Source: Paenibacillus sp. URB8-2
GTDB lineage: Bacteria > Bacillota > Bacilli > Paenibacillales > Paenibacillaceae
Assembly (NCBI RefSeq): GCF_013393385.1
Contig: NZ_AP023239.1
Coordinates: forward strand, 372,001 to 436,000
Length of the DNA stretch: 64,000 nucleotides
Direction: 5' to 3'
This document shows, one piece after another, positions 61,167 through 64,000 of this stretch. A program made the translations under genes and the position numbers. The notes under the pieces were generated by a model. It ran no database searches. It worked only from the letters and a program-made list of their open reading frames with translations, and was not told the origin of the DNA. Each line of letters starts with the position of its first letter. The stretch's first letter is position 1.

Positions 61167-63027
61167 ATGCATTTGGTGACGGCGGAAGAAATGCGGCGGC
61201 TCGACCGCATCACGATTGACCGGCTGGGCATTCCGGCGGTCGCGCTGATGGAAAATGCCGGGCGTGCCATCGCGGAGGAGATTATCGCCCTCTGCAATCG
61301 GCGGGGCTGGGCCGGCACTGCAGGTGGCCCGCGGCAGGGAGGCGAAGCGGCGCGGGACAATGGCGCGCCGTGGAATGCCGGAGCGTGGGCGGCAGGCGGC
61401 GCCCACGGAGAAGCGGCCGCGCCGGGAGCCGGCGGAACGCGGCGTGCTGCCGCGCGAAGCGGCGTGCGCGGTGATGCCGCCGCCGCAGGCATGACGCCGA
61501 GCAGCGGCGGGAACGGCGGCAATGGCGGCGATGCCGGTGCCGCGGGCATGGCGCCGCGCAGCAGCGGCCCGGGCGGCGCTCCGGCGGGCGCGCCGAAGCT
61601 TGTCATCAGCGGCGATGCCGCGCTGATGACGGAGCATGCCGAGAGCGAGCATTGGCTCGTGCTCGTCGGCAAGGGCAACAACGGCGGCGACGGCCTGGTC
61701 GCCGCCCGGTATTTGCGCGAGGCGGGCATCGCCGTCTCGCTCTTGTACGCGGTCCCGCCGGAGTCGCTGACCGGCGAGGCCGCCCTGCAGCGCGATGCCG
61801 CTGCGGTGATGGGTCTGCCCGCTGCCGTGCATGGCGGCGGCAGCCCAGGCTTCGCCGGGTACAGCGGCATCCTGGATGCGCTGCTGGGCACGGGCGCCGC
61901 GGGAGAGCCGCGCGGCGCCTATGCGGAGCTGATTGCCGCGGCGAACGCGAGCGGCAGGCCGTCGTGTCCGCGGACATCCCGAGCGGGCTGGATGCGGACA
62001 CGGGAGAGAAGCATGAGCCGTGCATTCAGGCGTCGCTTACCGTCTGCCTCGCCTTCCTCAAGCGAGGCCTGCTCCAGTACCCCGGGCGGGAGCCGCCGGC
62101 CGCATCGTCGTCCGCTCGATCGGCATTCCGGCAGGACTCGCCCAGGAAGAAGGCTTGTCCGTCTATTGGCTGACGTCCGCCGTTCTGGAAGGCGTGCTGG
62201 GCGTCGATGTCTCGCGCCGCCGCGCGCCCGACGGGCACAAGGGCACTTACGGCCATGTGCTCGTGGCCGCGGGCAGCCTCCGCATGGGCGGCGCCGGCCT
62301 GCTCGCGGCCCGCGCCTCGCTGCGGGCGGGCTGCGGGCTTACGACCTGGGCGGTGCCTGGCAAGCTGCTGCCTCTTCTGGTCGGTGCGGCTCCCGAGCTG
62401 ATGCTGGCCGATGCCGGAGGAGAAGCGGACGGAACCTGGAATGCCGCGGCTGCGGAAGAAGTGCTGAAGCTCGCAGGTCAGCGGGATGTGCTCGCGATAG
62501 GTCCGGGAATCGGGCGGTTCGAAGACGACAAGGCCTGGCTGAAGGCCATTTGGGAAGGCGCGGAGTGTCCGCTGGTGGTGGACGCCGATGCGCTGAACAT
62601 CCTGGCCGAGTGTGATTACGGGTCATGGCGGCAGCGCCGGGCACCCGTAATCCTGACGCCGCATCCCGGCGAAATGGCCAGACTGGCCGGTGTTCCGACG
62701 AAGGAGGTCCAGCGGGACCGGACCGGTCTGGCATTGTCCTTTGCCCGGGAGCGTGGCGTAACGCTCGTGCTGAAGGGAGCGCACACGGTGATTGCCTCGC
62801 CGGACGGCAGGGTCTTCGTCAATACGACCGGCCACCCCGGAATGGCCACCGGCGGCGCGGGTGACTGCCTGACGGGTATTATCGCCGCTCTGCTGGCGCA
62901 GGGGTTGGACGGCGCTCAGGCTGCGGCGTTCGGTGTCTATCTGCATGGACTGGCGGGCGAAAGGGCGGCGCTCCTCCGGGACGATCCGGCGTCGGTTATC
63001 GCTTCGGATATAATCGAGGCTCTTTGA
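61167..63027 (+). pseudogene. nnr: NAD(P)HX epimerase/dehydratase, two frameshifts
   Basis: Repairs hydrated NAD(P)H: an N-terminal YjeF epimerase and a C-terminal ADP-dependent dehydratase. Epimerase: MHLVTAEEMRRLDRITIDRL, LVGKGNNGGDGLVAARYL. Dehydratase: HKGTYGHVLVAAGS, LTPHPGEMARLAG and the active-site GMATGGAGDCLTGIIAALLA. Two single-base losses (about 61960 and 62095) move the frame 0 to 2 to 1; joining them gives a continuous protein with VSADIPSGLDADTG. Between residues about 48 and 150 lies a Gly/Ala-rich insert coded by very GC-rich DNA that normal Nnr lacks. Errors in GC-rich sequence are as likely as real inactivation. Confidence 0.85.
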
Positions 63028-63075
63028 ATGAACCTGCTGCGCGGAAGTCTTACGGTTCTTGCCGGCGCGGCGCGC

Positions 63076-63522
63076 TCAGAGCAGCAGCAGGCAGAGCAGC
63101 GGGACGAACAGGGCGAACACGGGCAGCAGCGCCGGAATGCGCTCTCCGGCATGCTGGGTCAAGCGGAACAAGAGCAGTGCCGCAATTCCGGGAAATGCGC
63201 TGTCTGCCCAGCCGCTTCCCTGGTCATGGGCAAGCCACAGCCCCGCGCCGAATCCGGCAAGAGCATAAATGATCGGGACCACGGCCTTTGACCGGGTTCC
63301 CGTCAGCTTCAGCAAGCCGTCGGCCAGGAGCGAGACGGTAAGGGCATAGGCGTATACGTTGTAGGCCGGAGCGGACAGCCAGCCTGTGGCGGAATGTGGC
63401 AGAACAAGAGACAGCAGTCCCAGCAGCGTGAAGGTCAGGCCGGCGGCGGACAGCTTGCTCAAAGCATACATGCCCGCCGTCAGGCGGATGGACGGGACGT
63501 TTTTGATCCGGACAGGTTTCAT
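63076..63522 (-). CDS. four-helix membrane protein (148 aa, unknown)
   Basis: Basic N-terminus MKPVRIKNVPSIRLTAGMYA followed by four to five hydrophobic helices. AAAGGAGAAATC precedes the ATG. Not recognised. It lies between nnr and a leftward SDR remnant. Confidence 0.65.
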   Translation of the reverse strand: MKPVRIKNVPSIRLTAGMYALSKLSAAGLTFTLLGLLSLVLPHSATGWLSAPAYNVYAYALTVSLLADGLLKLTGTRSKAVVPIIYALAGFGAGLWLAHDQGSGWADSAFPGIAALLLFRLTQHAGERIPALLPVFALFVPLLCLLLL

Positions 63523-63570
63523 ACCGATTTCTCCTTTGGTGAATTGTATTCTTCGATACGAAGGAAGGCC

Positions 63571-64000
63571 TCAGGTCGTAACCATTTCCCCTCCGTCGAC
63601 ATGGATGCACTCCCCCGTTACATAGCTGGAATCGGAGCAGGCAAGATACACATAAGCTCCGGCGAGCTCGTAAGGCTGGGCGGCACGCTTCATCGGCGAT
63701 TCCAGCCCGAAGACGCTAACGTCCTCGGCAGAGAAGCTGGAGGGGATGAGCGGCGTCCACACCGGCCCCGGCGCGACGCTGTTAACGCGGATGCCTTTAC
63801 CCACAAGCGAAAGGGCGAGGGAGCGGGTGAACGAGACGATGGCTCCCTTGGTCGATGAATAGTCGATCAGCTCTTTATGCCCCTGATCGCATTCGATCAG
63901 CAGACAGCGTCTTCTCAGCTGCTCGATGCGCCGCCGCGTCTCCTCGGAATCCGATCTTTCCCACAGATAAGCGATGGCGATATCCGCGCCCTCTTTGGCA
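63571..64000 (-). pseudogene. short-chain dehydrogenase, internally deleted and cut by the window end
   Basis: The leftward frame is open from 64000 to the stop at 63571: AKEGADIAIAYLWERSDSEE, then CLLIECDQGHKELIDYSSTK, GKGIRVNSVAPGPVWTPL and SYVTGECIHVDGG. These are YhdF/YghA-type SDR parts, but CLLIECDQ joins directly to GHKELIDYSSTK. In relatives about 85 residues lie between, including NNA and the catalytic Ser. Tyr and Lys (Y-S-S-T-K) remain. The join is in frame, so a shortened protein could be made but should be inactive. The start lies outside the window. Confidence 0.75.

Overview
The window reads as chromosomal DNA of a spore-former-type Firmicute, most likely Paenibacillus. I infer this from the gene content (SinR and SinI, ComQ and a ComX-like peptide, CsoR-CopZ-CopA, DUF5317, YezD, CcdC, odhA next to odhB), the strong AGGAGG-type ribosome binding sites, several TTG/GTG starts, and roughly 50-57% GC with some much richer patches. 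No rRNA, tRNA, CRISPR array or prophage was seen. Gene ends and starts were adjusted by eye to the best ribosome binding site.

Layout. 1-7 kb: end of a LysR-type regulator; a 49-residue Cys-containing small protein read leftward behind a near-perfect Fur box; a membrane-anchored PBP-PAS-PAS-GGDEF-EAL protein; a frameshifted IS110-type element; a GGDEF protein. 7-17 kb: a guanine-class purine riboswitch before a FAD oxidoreductase, a chemotaxis receptor with a C-terminal Cache-like domain, a LytS/LytTR two-component pair followed by an OFA-family MFS transporter (resembling E. coli YpdAB-YhjX), a broken hydrolase and an aldehyde dehydrogenase. 17-26 kb: odhAB, then a c-di-GMP-I riboswitch placed directly on sinI, with sinR convergent to it; an aldo/keto reductase; a GGDEF-HD-GYP protein. 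26-36 kb: DUF5317 protein and a mini membrane peptide, csoR-copZ-copA with two CsoR-type operators, a frameshifted nitroreductase, and a TPP-riboswitch-controlled thiXYZ precursor-uptake operon. 36-49 kb: CorA-like protein, PNPOx-like protein, EAL protein, a two-component system with a lantibiotic-immunity-like ABC exporter, an ArsR metal sensor, PadR plus a CPBP protease, a Zn/Cd/Pb ATPase behind an ArsR-type operator, lactate dehydrogenase and CcdC. 49-64 kb: GlsB-like protein, lactonase, a comQ-comX pair without comP/comA, a large membrane hydrolase, sbp-cysT-cysW and yezD behind two similar operator-like sites, YetF-like, GNAT and NAD(P)-binding proteins, a doubly frameshifted nnr gene with a Gly/Ala-rich insert, and an SDR with an internal deletion at the window edge.

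How it fits together. Five proteins make, break or may bind c-di-GMP (GGDEF-EAL, GGDEF, GGDEF-HD-GYP, EAL, and the riboswitch-sinI unit as the output), so this stretch is rich in lifestyle-switch control: c-di-GMP to SinI to SinR is the most interesting inferred circuit. A ComQX signalling pair is the second. At least seven copies of a two-hairpin intergenic repeat are scattered through the window, some copies identical over 88-100 bp. Five genes are broken by small indels or internal deletions, either real decay or, for single-base cases in GC-rich DNA, possible sequence errors.
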